Shown: one piece after another, positions 8,507 through 20,030 of the stretch
Numbering within the stretch: the first letter of the stretch is position 1
Layout of the letters: the number at the start of each line of letters is the position of its first letter
Assembly: GCF_000143415.4 (NCBI RefSeq)
Contig: NW_003314326.1
Span: forward strand, 376,945 to 440,944
Direction: 5' to 3'
Source of the DNA: Selaginella moellendorffii
Lineage: Eukaryota; Streptophyta; Lycopodiopsida; Selaginellales; Selaginellaceae
DNA length: 64,000 bases
Translations under genes and position numbers: made by a program
Notes under the pieces: generated by a model
Database searches by the model: none
What the model was told of the DNA's origin: nothing
What the model saw: only the letters and a program-made list of their open reading frames with translations

Positions 8507-10053
8507 TGTGAGACACAAAATCCCTAGGCCCCAAAGTGGAGCCGGAAGGGTGCCACATGGTAGTGGCCGAAGCGAGAGCCAAACGAGCGTAACACGTTTG
8601 GACCAAAAGCTCTGACTTGAAAAGTCAAAAGCGGGAGTGGAACTCCCAACGAAGTGCTCGAGGAACGAGCACGAAGCGAGCAAAAGGCGAGGCTCCAAAA
8701 AGGAACCCAAAAGGACCAACACATGACACGTGGGAGTGTCCGAGATGGACTCGAGTTGGAGTCCGAAGTGGAGTCCGAGATGGACCCGAGTTGGAGTCCG
8801 AGATGGAGTCCGAAGTGGAGTCCGAGGTGGACCCGAGATGGACCCGAGTTGGAGTCCGAAGTGGAGTCCGAGATGGAGTCCGAGATGGAGTCCGAAGTCG
8901 AGACCGAGACCGGGACCGAGACCGAGACCGAGACCGAGATCGGGACCGAGACCGAGACCGAGGCCGAGGCCGAGACCGAGCCCGAGCCCGAGTCCGAGTC
9001 CGAATCCGAGTCCGAGTCCGAGTCCGAGTTCGAGTCCGAGTCCGAGTCCGGAGCCTGAGAGGGTGAAAGCCCAAAGCGTTCGTCTCCCAGACCCTGGGGG
9101 GTTTGGTGAGCTCCAAAAGTATAGTAGGGGGAGGACTGCAGTGGAGCCAGTTTGGCCAGGAAAGGCCAGTTTGGCCCAGGAAGGCCGGACCCAGTGTTGG
9201 GTGATGAGCTGCCCACTGGGAAGTCCAAGACTAGAGTGAACACGGACCGACAAGCGGGGTAGCTTGGTGAAGTGTTCAAGAGCCGGCTCTAGTTCCCCCG
9301 GGAGATCGACTGGCCGATGCTCCCAGTCCAAGTGTGGGTGGCACTACCTACTTGGATACCTGGTGTGGCTCAACGGAACCCGCTCTAAGCCCATGGCTAG
9401 AGCACCCAAGGGCAGAAGGCGAGGAGAGTACCCAGGTGGCTCGCGTAAGGCCACGGTGTTCCGAAATGTTGTCCCAAAGGCCTAGATTGTGGAAAGGAAG
9501 AGGAGCAGTCCTCTGGGGTAGTGACCAAGGACACAGTCACACAGTGAGGAAGTCCTAGAGGATAGTGGGACTTAGTGGTCGGGCCGGTGGGCCTCGATCC
9601 AGTGGCAGTGTTGGTGAACACAGCCAAGGACAGAAAGGGACTTAGTGGGGACCGGAACAGAGATGTTGGGGAAGGCTATTCCCCATGTCTGTAGGCATCC
9701 TAAGGATGTTAAGGAGTGGATCTGGGATGATCACTCATGGAGGGATGACCCAGTCTTTGAGAGACGGGATTGGAATGTAGGTGGTGTTAGACCACCAGTG
9801 TGACCGAGGTAAATGGGCATGGCCTTAGCGTAACGGGCCGATATGTCGGTGGTACCTTGGGGTGTCGATCATGGGATCGGACACGTGGAGCACTTGGACC
9901 AAGTGCTAAGGTTGAGTGGCATGGATGCCATTCTCGGGGCTAGCAAGCCCCAAGTTCTGAGTTGGGCTTATGGAGGTTGTGAATGAGACTCCTCCAAGTG
10001 GTCGGAGGTATAGTTAAGTGACTAAAGTAGAATGGAAAATTTAGTCGCTTACA
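8507..10053 (+). mobile_element. Family-B 5' LTR (1547 bp)
   Basis: Begins TGTGAGACACAAAATCC and ends TTTAGTCGCTTACA, with canonical TG...CA ends, and is nearly identical to 14153-15926. It contains a 310-bp hexamer tract. The sequence just after the tract (CCAAAAGTATAGTAGGG) is shared with family-A LTRs, so families A and B are related. No start-to-stop gene is expected here; long frames across the tract are an effect of the repeat. Confidence 0.88.
8741..9050. repeat. GAGxxx hexanucleotide repeat tract in LTR
   Basis: The tract has strict 6-bp periodicity. It starts with GAGATG, GAGTTG, GAGTCC and GACCCG units, moves to runs of GAGACC and GAGGCC, and ends in runs of GAGTCC. Because the unit contains no stop codon in any frame, all six frames stay open and would encode dipeptide repeats (ES, VR, SP; DS, GL, RT). 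This is low-complexity LTR sequence, not a gene. Confidence 0.9.
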
Positions 10054-10056
10054 ATT

Positions 10057-10068
10057 TGGTATCGGAGC
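10057..10068 (+). other. Primer-binding site (initiator Met tRNA type)
   Basis: TGGTATCGGAGC begins 3 bp after the LTR end and differs at one base from the usual plant PBS TGGTATCAGAGC. The same GGAGC variant is used by the TRIM at 32898-34045. Confidence 0.85.
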
Positions 10069-13000
10069 TGTTCCTTAGTCCGACTTTTATTGGTGCTCAA
10101 GTATATCACCACTGGTGTTGGCATCGGAAGGTCCGAGGAGTGGGCCTATCCTTGAGGAGTAGCAAGTCGGGAAGACATGGCTCTCCATTACAGTTCATGT
10201 GTGAACTTGTAGACGAGGTGGTGGATAGAAAAGGGCCAATAATGGAACGACTTTGGGATCTTGGGAACAGTATATGGTTTTCCTCAAAGAGTTGAGGATG
10301 TGATCCAGATGAGCGTTTGACTTAGCAAACTGGCTAATGTAGTTGTGGTAAACAACTATAGTTGGGATCACGGGAAAGATAAAGACTCCAAAAGCAATAA
10401 AGGAGTCACAAGATTTTCCTCATATAGTTGAGGTTGGTGCTCATGAATGTAAGACCAGAAGTAATGACCGTGGGAGGTCAAATACGGAAGAGGACTCAAG
10501 TCCTTGAAAAGGTAGCCGGGGCTACCTCTAATAAATGCTGGAACAACCCAAGGAGTTGGGGGTGTATTAAGTGGATGAGTTGGTGTTCTCATCACATGGA
10601 CAAGTAGTCCTAAGGGGCAAAGGTTGCCCCCAGAGAACAAAATCAAGTGTCGGAGTAACACTTGTGAAAATAGTCCTTTTGAGTAGGATAGGAATGCAAG
10701 AAGTGTATTCCAGTGAGCTAGTGCCTCACAAGTAGGACCTTACGGGTCTGTGGATTAACCAAGTCCAAAACTGCTGGATGACTCAAGTAGAGTCAACGGA
10801 TGGTCCTAAAAGGACTGATGGAAGCATTTGGACTGAGGTGTGTTGTACCCCACAAAGGATGGGGGGGGATCATAGGATCCAAGGATGAGAACAGAGGGTA
10901 TCTCATCGATGGCAAAATGTGCCATGCTAAAGTTATGGGAAAGGTGTTCCCAGAAGAAAACAACTTTGACATAAAGTTGTGTGTGACCTCTATGGTGCAG
11001 TGCTAACGGATGGTTGGCATGAGAAAGAGCGGTGTTGGTCTTGGCAAAGACTTAGACACGAAGGGGAAATGTCATAGAGGTAGGCTTGTGGAGCCGATGG
11101 TGTGGAGACACCAAATGTGCCAAGGTGTGATACCTTGAGGCTATGTTGGTGGGTTCATGAGAACCCCTTGCCAAAGGAATCCCAATGGAAATGGGAATAG
11201 CATAGCCTAAGCTGCAGAGCATGCAGTTGGAGTGTGGTGACCCAGATAATGATGGAGGTGTGAAAGCACCAAGCAATGAGTTGTAGGACTTGACAACTAT
11301 GAGGCAACTAAGCAAGAGGTGCAAAATAACTGGTTAAACGGGTAGAAGGTAGCTACCCAAGACTTCTTAATAGCATAGGGAAGTTGGATATACCCTTACG
11401 GGGGATAAGTTGCTTGTGTTGCGATATAGTAAGTCAATGTCATAAAAGGAAATACTCATTGTCAAGAAAGCTATCATTGGGACACCCGAACACTCTAGAA
11501 CACTAGAAGGTGGTGTTTGATGTCGCGAGGGCAATGGATAAAGCCCAAGGGACTAAGTCCCTAGCGAATGATGGATAGAAGGTGCTATCCAAATGTCCAA
11601 GGTTACGGAGACAGGAGAGGACTGTCTACCCGAGTTGGACAAAGCCAAAAATGGAATTTTGGCAAGGCTAGTGATGGGCATGCAAAGGCCCATAAGCAAC
11701 AATGTAATCCCAGTGTGTGGGATTATAAGGTGAGCATACCCGGATTGAGGAACCACTCCCTAGGCTATTGGGTAGGTTCATCCCTAAGAATACTTGCTAA
11801 AGCATGATAGAAAGTGCAAAGTTATCCTCCTAGTCTGGAGGAGAATGACCAAAGGAAAGGTGTGAAGCCAAAAAGCAAGAAGTAAGGGGATAGAACCGAA
11901 CCGTAGGAATCAAAAGGCATAACCAAGGTTGGTTATGCCAGCTGGGAGTGGAGAATCAAGTGGGGGCTCGAGGGTGTTACCGCTAGCAATCGTGATGCCA
12001 TGGAGAGTCTAAAATATGGAATTGTCCATGTTAGACTATGTGGCATTTGGAAGGCTTGCAAAAAGGGAGGCCTTAGCAAGCTGAGGGACAGAGTTCCTTC
12101 AAGGTTCCCAAAGACGATTCTAGGTAGCTTAGTACCTAGAAAGGCCAAGTGTAAATGGTTCATGGAACGCGCGAAATCAGAGTGGCGCAGCAGAAGCGTG
12201 GTCTTGAAGCTTGCCATAAGGCAAGGCTATCAAGGTTAGGGAAGTAGTTCCCGAGTGTTCAAGGAGAGGGCTTTGAACGAAAGTCGATGGTCAAGGACTT
12301 TCACGCTTATGCAGGAACCATGTTACAGTGGTCGAAGGACTTGCCAAGCGAGATTGGCACGTCGGGGGAACAAATACCCTAGTTGAAGGTGATAACTTCA
12401 AAAAGGGTGGGCCATGGGGCCGAGCATGGAGGAGTCCATGCATGATCACAGACATGTCAAGTGAGAGGACTTGGCAGTGTGGAGGAACTAGGTTCCTAAG
12501 CTGTGATCTGTAGCGCGCTTTAAAAATAAGTTGGTGCACCGGCGTGGGGAGTCACGCCAGGCATCTTGTGTGATGCCGTCCGTAGATGCATATACGGAGG
12601 TTGGGTTCGAGTCCCGACCCTCTAGTGCTTGGGTTCGAGTCCCAAATCACTAGGGCGTGGTGATGGTTTGGAATATGAGGACACTCATATTTTGGTGGTC
12701 ATGGACTCTCAGTGGGGAGACTGGTTTGGGCACACCGCCAAGCGAGGGATGCCTCGGAGTCGTGATGCACGGTTAGATTGCTTAGTGTGAAAGCTCAGCA
12801 TATCTATCTTGAACGCTTTGGTGCAAGTGGCACCAAAGTCGTGGTGAGTGAGATGGGGACACCTAATCTCAGTTGCTATGAACCCTTGGCCGTAAGGGCT
12901 GGCTTGGGTGCACCGCCAAGTGTGGGGGATGCCCCCGGGGTTATAGTCAACAACTTGGAGGTCTAGAAGACCAAGTACCTCTTGGCAACTCTGTTAAGGT

Positions 13001-14140
13001 GCCAAGGTGGGATCACTAGGTGATCTTATGGCCAGATAAGGACAAGGTCCTTGGTTGGCTAAGGAATGAAGTTCCTGGTTCAAAATGTTGAAATTGAACT
13101 GTTTAAGGTGGTGTGGCTTGGTCGTGATGACCAAGTGGGAAGAGCACCTAAGGGAAATAAACTATGTCCATGCGATGGCATAGTGAGTCCGAGGAAAGTA
13201 GTCTCTATAAAAGACCCATGGGAGGGTCACGAAGTTGGGCTGTGGATAGAGCCCATAGCAGAAGATGCTAAAGAGACGTACTAGGGGTGAACATCCTCCG
13301 GACTTGGCAAAGAAGAGTCTTTGCTATGGAACCGAAACAATACTTCAAGGAGGGAGGTAGAGATTCGATGTTGCTTGGTGCAACAATCAACGGATAGGAG
13401 CAAAAGATGAGTGGCCAAGATAGGGCCGTGGAATCCCTTGGAAGGAATCCAAGTGACAAAGTTAGGCGAGGAACACTAATATGTTGGACGCTAACAAGTT
13501 GCGGAAAAGGAAGTGTGTTTCCAAGGAGGGATTCCGAAATGCTCCGATTTGGCGAAAGTGGAAGCTCCAAGGGAGGGAGCGGTAAGGTAGCCAAATGATA
13601 GGGCCATGAACAGCCCTAGCACAAAGTATGATAACTGGAACTTTGGCACGAAATAGAAGAGAGGATGATGGTGCCCTCGAGTAGAGAACTTCCTAGGATG
13701 GGAAGTGGAGTTGCACAAAAGGTGCAAGGCAAGGTGTCAGAGACACCTAGGAAATTGATTCCAAGAAGTCAAAATTCAAAGTTCCAAAGTGCAAAGGTTA
13801 TATCGATGGAAATTGAGACTACTCGAGGAGTAGTGGGATTGACTTAGAGAAGGGTCTCTAAGAGGTTTAGCGAGAACTAAACCAATAAAAGGAGAGAACC
13901 ACTATATGTGGTCCAATCAGTCTCTAAGTTGGAAAGACTACCCTCCTTAGAGGATATGCAAAAGGCATGGTGAGCCTTCAATGTCCAACCATTGACGAAT
14001 ATGGAGAAGGCATGGTGAGCCTTCAATGTCACACCATTTGACAAATATTGGCTACGCGCCAAGGATGGAAATGGTAACACATGCGGGTGTTACTTTATAA
14101 AATGGTTCACCGTTCGATGAGGACATCGAACTTCGTCTAT
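10069..14140 (+). mobile_element. Family-B internal region, non-coding (LARD)
   Basis: About 4.1 kb between primer-binding site and purine tract, with no gag, protease, reverse-transcriptase or integrase motif on either strand. No open frame exceeds about 110 codons. Some motifs recur, for example GGGTGCACCGCCAAG near 12730 and 12906. It must rely on proteins supplied in trans, and the related family A is a reasonable candidate by LTR similarity. Confidence 0.75.
12597..12655 (+). other. Two tandem tRNA T-arm-like hairpins
   Basis: GGTTGGGTTCGAGTCCCGACC and, about 20 bp later, TTGGGTTCGAGTCCCAA each fold as a stem with a 7-nt TTCGAGT loop, like a tRNA T-arm and pol III B-box. No complete cloverleaf or anticodon arm was found, so neither is called as a tRNA. 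They could be remnants of tRNA-derived sequence captured by the element. Confidence 0.45.
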
Positions 14141-14152
14141 GGGTGGTGGAGT
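14141..14152 (+). other. Polypurine-like tract before the family-B 3' LTR
   Basis: GGGTGGTGGAGT lies directly before the TGTGAGAC start of the 3' LTR, where plus-strand priming occurs in LTR elements. Confidence 0.65.
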
Positions 14153-15926
14153 TGTGAGACACAAAATCCCTAGGCCCCAAAGTGGAGCCGGAAGGGCGCC
14201 ACATGGTAGTGGCCGAAGCGAGAGCCAAACGAGCGTAACACGTTTGGACCAAAAGCTCTGACTTGAAAAGTCAAAAGCGGGAGTGGAACTCCCAACGAAG
14301 TGCTCGAGGAACGAGCACGAAGCGAGCAAAAGGCGAGGCTCCAAAAAGGGACCCAAAAGGACCAACACATGACACGTGGGAGTGTCCGAGATGGACTCGA
14401 GTTGGAGTCCGAAGTGGAGTCCAAGATGGACCCGAGTTGGAGTCCGAAGTGGAGTCCGAGACGGACCCGAGATGGAGTCCGAGATGGAGTCTGAAGTGGA
14501 GTCCGAGGTGGACCCGAGATGGACCCGAGTTGGAGTCCGAAGTGGAGTCCGAGATGGACCCGAGATGGAGTCCGAGATGGAGTCCGAGATGGAGTCCGAG
14601 GTGGACCCAAGATGGACCCGAAATGGAGTCCGAGATGGAGTCCGAGATGGACCCGAGATGGAGTCCGAGATGGAGTCCGAGATGGACCCGAGATGGACCC
14701 GAGATGGAGTCCGAGATGGAGTCCGAGATGGAGTCCGAGATGGAGTCCGAGATGGAGTCCGAAGTCGAGACCGGGACCGAGACCGAGACCGAGACCGAGA
14801 TCGGGACCGAGACCGAGACCGAGGCCGAGGCCGAGACCGAGCCCGAGCCCGAGTCCGAGTCCGAATCCGAGTCCGAGTCCGAGTCCGAGTCCGAGTCCGA
14901 GTCCGAGTCCGAGTCCGAGTCCGGAGCCTGAGAGGGTGAAAGCCCAAAGCGTTCGTCTCCCAGACCCTGGGGGGTTTGGTGAGCTCCAAAAGTATAGTAG
15001 GGGGAGGACTGCAGTGGAGCCAGTTTGGCCAGGAAAGGCCAGTTTGGCCCAGGAAGGCTGGACCCAGTGTTGGGTGATGAGTTGCCCACTGGGAAGTCCA
15101 AGACTAGAGTGAACACGGACCGACAAGCGGGGTAGCTTGGTGAAGTGTTCAAGAGCCGGCTCTAGTTCCCCCGGGAGATCGACTGGCCGATGCTCCCAGT
15201 CCAAGTGTGGGTGGCACTACCTACTTGGATACCTGGTGTGGCTCAACGGAACCCGCTCTAAGCCCATGGCTAGAGCACCCAAGGGCAGAAGGCGAGGAGA
15301 GTACCCAGGTGGCTCGCGTAAGGCCACGGTGTTCCGAAATGTTGTCCCAAAGGCCTAGATTGTGGAAAGGAAGAGGAGCAGTCCTCTGGGGTAGTGACCA
15401 AGGACACAGTCACACAGTGAGGAAGTCCTAGAGGATAGTGGGACTTAGTGGTCGGGCCGGTGGGCCTCGATCCAGTGGCAGTGTTGGCGAACACAGCCAA
15501 GGACAGAAAGGGACTTGGTGGGGACCAGAACAGAGATGTTGGGGAAGGCTATTCCCCATGTCTGTAGGCATCCTAAGGATGTTAAGGAGTGGATCTGGGA
15601 TGATCACTCATGGAGGGATGACCCAGTCTTTGAGAGACGGGATTGGAATGTAGGTGGTGTTAGACCACCAGTGTGACCGAGGTAAATGGGCATGGCCTTA
15701 GCGTAACGGGCTGATATGTCGGTGGTACCTTGGGGTGTCGATCATGGGATCGGACACATGGAGCACTTGGACCAAGTGCTAAGGTTGAGTGGCATGGATG
15801 CCATTCTCAGGGCTAGCAAGCCCCAAGTTCTGAGTTGGGCTTATGGAGGTTGTGAATGAGACTCCTCCAAGTGGTCGGAGGTGTGGTTAAGTGACTAAAG
15901 TAGAATGGAAAATTTAGTCGCTTACA
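14153..15926 (+). mobile_element. Family-B 3' LTR (1774 bp)
   Basis: Same sequence as the LTR at 8507, but ~227 bp longer, almost all from a longer hexamer tract (14387-14922, 536 bp against 310 bp). Extra 12-bp units (GAGATGGAGTCC and GAGATGGACCCG) account for the growth. The LTR ends CGCTTACA, followed by the target repeat CTATT. Confidence 0.88.
14387..14922. repeat. Expanded GAGxxx hexamer / 12-mer repeat tract
   Basis: The tract has three zones: mixed GAGATGGAGTCC and GAGATGGACCCG 12-mers, then GAGACC with GAGGCC, then pure GAGTCC. The 12-mer zone is the part that differs in length from the 5' LTR, so slippage or unequal crossing-over is happening at the 12-mer level. Confidence 0.9.
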
Positions 15927-16611
15927 CTATTAAGGTGCATTTCAATAATAAGCTGTGAAAGAGGAACACAATGGGGTTGGGATCCACATTTAACAAAAGA
16001 GCCAAATTAAAAAAGATATATGGCAAAGGGAAATTCAAAAAGATTTTCTCTAAGGTAGATTTAGTGGTTAATAAACAAGTATGTGGGGAGTCAAGCAAAA
16101 AAATAACAAATTTACTAATAAGAAGGCTAAGTTTGGTAGTAGCGTGGGAAACAATATATGCTTCAATTGTGGTGAAGTGGAACATTTTTTGAGAGAATGT
16201 CCCTATATAAAAAAGGCCAGAATTAATATAGCCATTAAGTTGGGTGAAATTTAAATTGAGGTATGTGATCTTGTGGATTCGCCATTTTAGTTTGGCCAAT
16301 TAGTGCAGAGAAGGCGTGTATTACCTTGGCTAGATCGCTTGCCTTAGCCTCGTTACCAAGCGGAAGAAGCTCTGAGACATCTTTTAGCACTATGTCCATA
16401 CGATCCAACCCCTAGCTCAAAATTACTCATTACACAAGTAACTTTGGTAAAAAGTCATTTGTAATATCTATTAGCCCTCCGAGAAGCTCAAAAGTAGCTT
16501 TGTTGAAATTTTTATTGACATGAGTGTTTTAAATAATTTTGTGGTTGTAGACATAGTTTGGCAAGCCAAATTAATGGTGCAGTGGTTGGGTGAACCAAAG
16601 ACTATAGAGTT
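15927..16611 (+). pseudogene. Family-A gag 3' part with CCHC zinc knuckle
   Basis: Host gag resumes after the composite insertion. At about 16158-16206 one frame reads CFNCGEVEHFLRECP, a CX2CX4HX4C zinc knuckle of retrotransposon nucleocapsid. In-frame stops lie on both sides. Sequence from about 16500 looks like the start of the protease region before the reversed solo LTR. Confidence 0.72.
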
Positions 16612-18237
16612 TATATAAACGACTAAATTTTTCATTCTACTTTAGTTATTTAACCATATCTTTTATCACTTGGAGGAGTCTCGCTCACCACCTTTATAAG
16701 TTCTATTTTTGACTTAGGATATGCTAGCCCCATGAATGGCATCTATACCACTTAACCTTTGTATTTGGTCCAAGTGTTCCATATGTCCAATCCCATGATT
16801 GACACTCTAAAGATACTACTAACATATCAACTTGTTACGTTAAAGCCATGTCCATTTACCCTTGTCTCATTAGTAGTCCTAGACCACCCATGCTATAATC
16901 CCATCTCTCAAAAACTAAGATATCTGTCCATAAGTGGTCATCCTAGAACCACTCCTTAGCATTCCCTAACATCCCTTTTTTGGTCCAAACTAAGTCCCTT
17001 TCAGTCCTCAGCCATGTCAGCCAACATTGTCACTAGGTCAAAGGCCCAACCCTTACATCTTATTGACCTTTGGGACTTCCTACCACATGATCACATCCTT
17101 GGTCACTACATAAGAGGATTGTTTCTCTTCTTTTCCATAGTCTGGGACTTTGGGACAACATTTCGAAACACCTTGGCTCTATACGAGCCTTGTGGGTACT
17201 CTCCCCACCTTTTGACTTTAGGTGCTTTAGCCATGTGGTTAGAGCGAGGTTTTGATGAGCCACGCCAAGTATCCAAGTTGATAGTGCAATTCACACTTGT
17301 ATTAGGAGCATTAACCATTTGATCTCCCCAGAAAGTTAGAGTCAGCTCTTGAACACTTCACCAAGCTGCCCTATTTGTCTATCTATATTCACTCTAGCCT
17401 TGGACTCCTTAGTGATTATATCATCATCTAACAAATGGGTATAACCTTCCTTGGTCACATTGGCCTTTTCTAGCTAAATTGGCCCCACTTGAGTCCTCTT
17501 TCTGCTATACTTTTTAGCTCACCAAACCCCCCATGGTCTGGAAGATGATCACTTTGGGTTTTCACCCTTAGACTCAGATTCAGACTCAAACTCGGACTTG
17601 GACTCGGTTTCGGTCTCAATCTTAGTTTAGGGTCCATTGGCTCTACTGAAGTCCTCCCCCTACTATACTTTTGGAGCTCACTAAACCCCCCAAGGTCTGG
17701 GAGATGATCACTTTGGGTTTTTACCCTCGGACTTAGACTTAAACTTAGACTCGGACTCAGACTCGGACTCGGACTCAAACTCAAACTTGGACTTAGATTC
17801 GGACTCGGACTTGAACTCAAACTCGGACTTGGACTCGGTCTAAGACTTGGTCTTGAACTTGGACTCAGACTTGGTCTTGGACTTGGTCTTAGATTTGGTC
17901 TCAGACTCGGTCTCGGTCTTGGTTGCGGTCTTGGTTTTGGTCTTAGTCTCAGTCTCGGTTTGTTTCTTGGCCTTGACCTCAGAATCCATCTCAGGTCCAT
18001 CTCGGACTCGACCTCAGACTCGATCTTGGGTCCATCTCAAACTCCATTTCAGGTCCATGTCAAACTCCATCTTGGGTCCATTTTGGACTCTATCTTGGGT
18101 CCATCTTAGATTCCATTTTAGGTCCATTTTGGACTCCATCTTAGGTCCATCTCGAACTTTATCTTGGGTCTATCTCGGGTCTTTCTTTGATCCATATCAG
18201 ACTCCATCTTGAACTCTTTCTTGACTTCAACAAGCAA
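16612..18237 (-). mobile_element. Reversed, diverged solo LTR of family B
   Basis: The reverse complement carries, in order, the GAGTCC/GAGACC hexamer region (18200 down to 17560), the SKVY-type block (GAGCTCCAAAAGTATAGTAGGGGGAGGAC) and the LTR tail ending ...AAATTTAGTCG. It aligns with 8741-10050 at clearly lower identity than the two young LTRs show. GAGTT flanks it (16607-16611 and 18238-18242), a likely target duplication, and host protease sequence continues on the far side. Part of the hexamer block is duplicated (17515-17570 and 17650-17720). Confidence 0.7.
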
Positions 18238-18242
18238 GAGTT

Positions 18243-20030
18243 GAAGTAAGGATATGGAAAGTAAACATAGATTTCACCGTGTTAGACATAGCAAGATTTG
18301 ACATAATATTTGGGATAAATTGATTCAAACAGTTTGTGATAACCCTACATGAACAAGGTAAGAATGTGATGGTACTAACCAATACCTGAGGAGAACAATC
18401 CAAAGTAGAGGCCTAGGATCTAAAGGTAGGGCAATGTAAGGCCAAAAACTCCTGTTTGAACCTGTTGTCCATGAAAGGACAATTCACTAAAGGAACTAAT
18501 ACAACATTTTTGTGCTTACTCTTAGTGAGAAGACCATGCAAAAGGAGCTTTTGGTTGGGTTACCCTCCGCACAACTGATAAAACATAAAATTGAGTTGAT
18601 CGAGGGTGCTAATGCAGTGGTTCATCCCCCTTATCGGTTGAATGAAAAGGAACTCGAGGAACTCAAGTACTAATTTGAAGAGTTGGTGGATAAAAGGTAT
18701 ATTAGGTTGAGCAAGTTATTATATAGGGCACTGATGTTATTTGTGACAAAGAAAGATGTATCTATGCATATGTGCATAGATTATCGATTGTTTAACAAGT
18801 ATACAAAGAAGAACAAGTACCCTTTACCAAGAATTGAGGACCTGTTCAATAAGTTGGGAAAAGTGAAATACTTCTCAAGGATTGACCTAACATTAGGATA
18901 CTACTAGATTAGAGTAGTAGAGGAAGATGTTGTGAAGACAACCTATCATATTTTGTACCCTATCTAGATCAATTTGTGGTTTTTTATATTAATGACATCT
19001 TAATCTATAGTGAGATGCTAGAGGAGCATGCCAAACACTTGATGAAGGTGTTTAAGAAATTAGGGGAATACAAGTTATATACTAAAGAGAGCTAATATAA
19101 CTTTGCTCAACAAAAGGTAAAATTTCTTAGGCATGTGGTGGGCATAAGATATTCATCAAAGAGGTGAGTTGCTTATGGAAGAAAAAATAGGTTATGTAGA
19201 ACACAATAAACTTATCTATTATAAGTAAACAAGGGTGTATATTCCACATAGGAACTAAGGAAGCTAGTCTTAGAAAAGTTATGATAGACATTTTGTAGAA
19301 TATGGTGGAGTGCCTAAGACGATGGGCTTACTCAAAAGAAAGTATCACTGCCCAGACATGGTTAAAGACGTCCAAAACTATGTAAAGACATGTCAGCAGG
19401 TCAAAGCTGTAACTAAGGCTAGTGGGGGCTTGTTACACAGCCTTCTAATTCCAAATTGTTGATGGAAATGTTTTATGATGGATTTCATCATGAGACTCCC
19501 CCCAAGTGAGGGGTTTGATGCGATATTCGTGGTGGTAAACCAATTTTCAAGACTCAACATTTGGAATCTAGTAAGGGATTCCTTAAAATGGGCTTAACAA
19601 AGGCAAACTAAATATGTGAATATAAAGCATTAGGATGTAAAATTCCAACCTAGGGAGAAGGTGTGGCTAAACATTAAGTACATAAGGTTACCAAGTGGGA
19701 TGAGCCAAAAGTTGACACAAAAATAAAATGCATATCTTCTTGGAAATGAATTGATATTGAGTTTCTTAAGCAGGTTCATGGAGCCTTATGAGATTAAGGC
19801 TTAAACTAGTAAAGTGGTTTACTGCCTCCAACTTCCTTGGGAGATGGGGAAGATGCACTCTATGTTCCACGTGAACTTATTTAAACTATATTTTGAGGGC
19901 CCACTTTGCAAAGACCAAGTAAGACCTTTACCTAAAGTTATCTAAAAGGAGGAAGAATACGAGGTCAAGGCCATCTTCAATGTGTGTAAGAGCAAGTGAC
20001 AAGGACATGAGGTGAAGGTGTGATACCTAG
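18243..20030 (+). pseudogene. Family-A pol, Ty3/gypsy chromovirus-like, internally deleted
   Basis: Order of recognisable pieces: the end of the aspartic protease (DIIFGIN, equivalent to VILGMDW); reverse transcriptase around 18660-19150 with [22 protein letters not shown] and [11 protein letters not shown], then a deletion, then FVVFYINDILIYS. Next comes an integrase zinc region (YHCPDMVKDVQNYVKTCQQ, ~19350), the start of the integrase core (MDFIMRLPPSEGFDAIFVV), and a C-terminal part with MHSMFHVNLFK and EEYEVKAIFNVCKSK. The last two resemble the LLK/chromodomain border of chromoviruses. RNase H and most of the integrase core are missing, the catalytic YxDD is changed to IND, and many stops are present. 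No 3' LTR follows. Confidence 0.75.

Larger units (their letters stand above)
8400..15926 (+). mobile_element. Composite LTR element: Cassandra 5S fragment fused to a complete family-B element
   Basis: The whole unit is flanked by the 5-bp direct repeat CTATT (8395-8399 and 15927-15931). Excising it with one repeat restores the host gag frame, so 8400 and 15926 are the true insertion ends. The first 107 bp (8400-8506) are Cassandra 5S sequence in minus orientation, starting at that element's own terminus (TGTAAGCTCC). From 8507 follows a family-B LTR element: LTR 8507-10053, tRNA-Met-type primer-binding site 10057-10068, ~4.1 kb non-coding internal region, purine-rich tract and LTR 14153-15926. 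Outside the hexamer tract the two LTRs differ at roughly a dozen sites, mostly transitions, so the insertion is young. With no gag or pol it is a LARD-type non-autonomous element. Confidence 0.82.

Noticed and set aside
8477-9331. Frames of 130-280 codons with GLGL, SDSD, RTRT or ESES repeats, and their equivalents at 14090-15204
   Set aside because: Produced by the stop-free hexamer tract in the LTR. The two LTRs have different tract lengths, and no frame is favoured.
12560-12680. A tRNA gene
   Set aside because: Only T-arm-like hairpins are present; no acceptor, D or anticodon arm could be paired.
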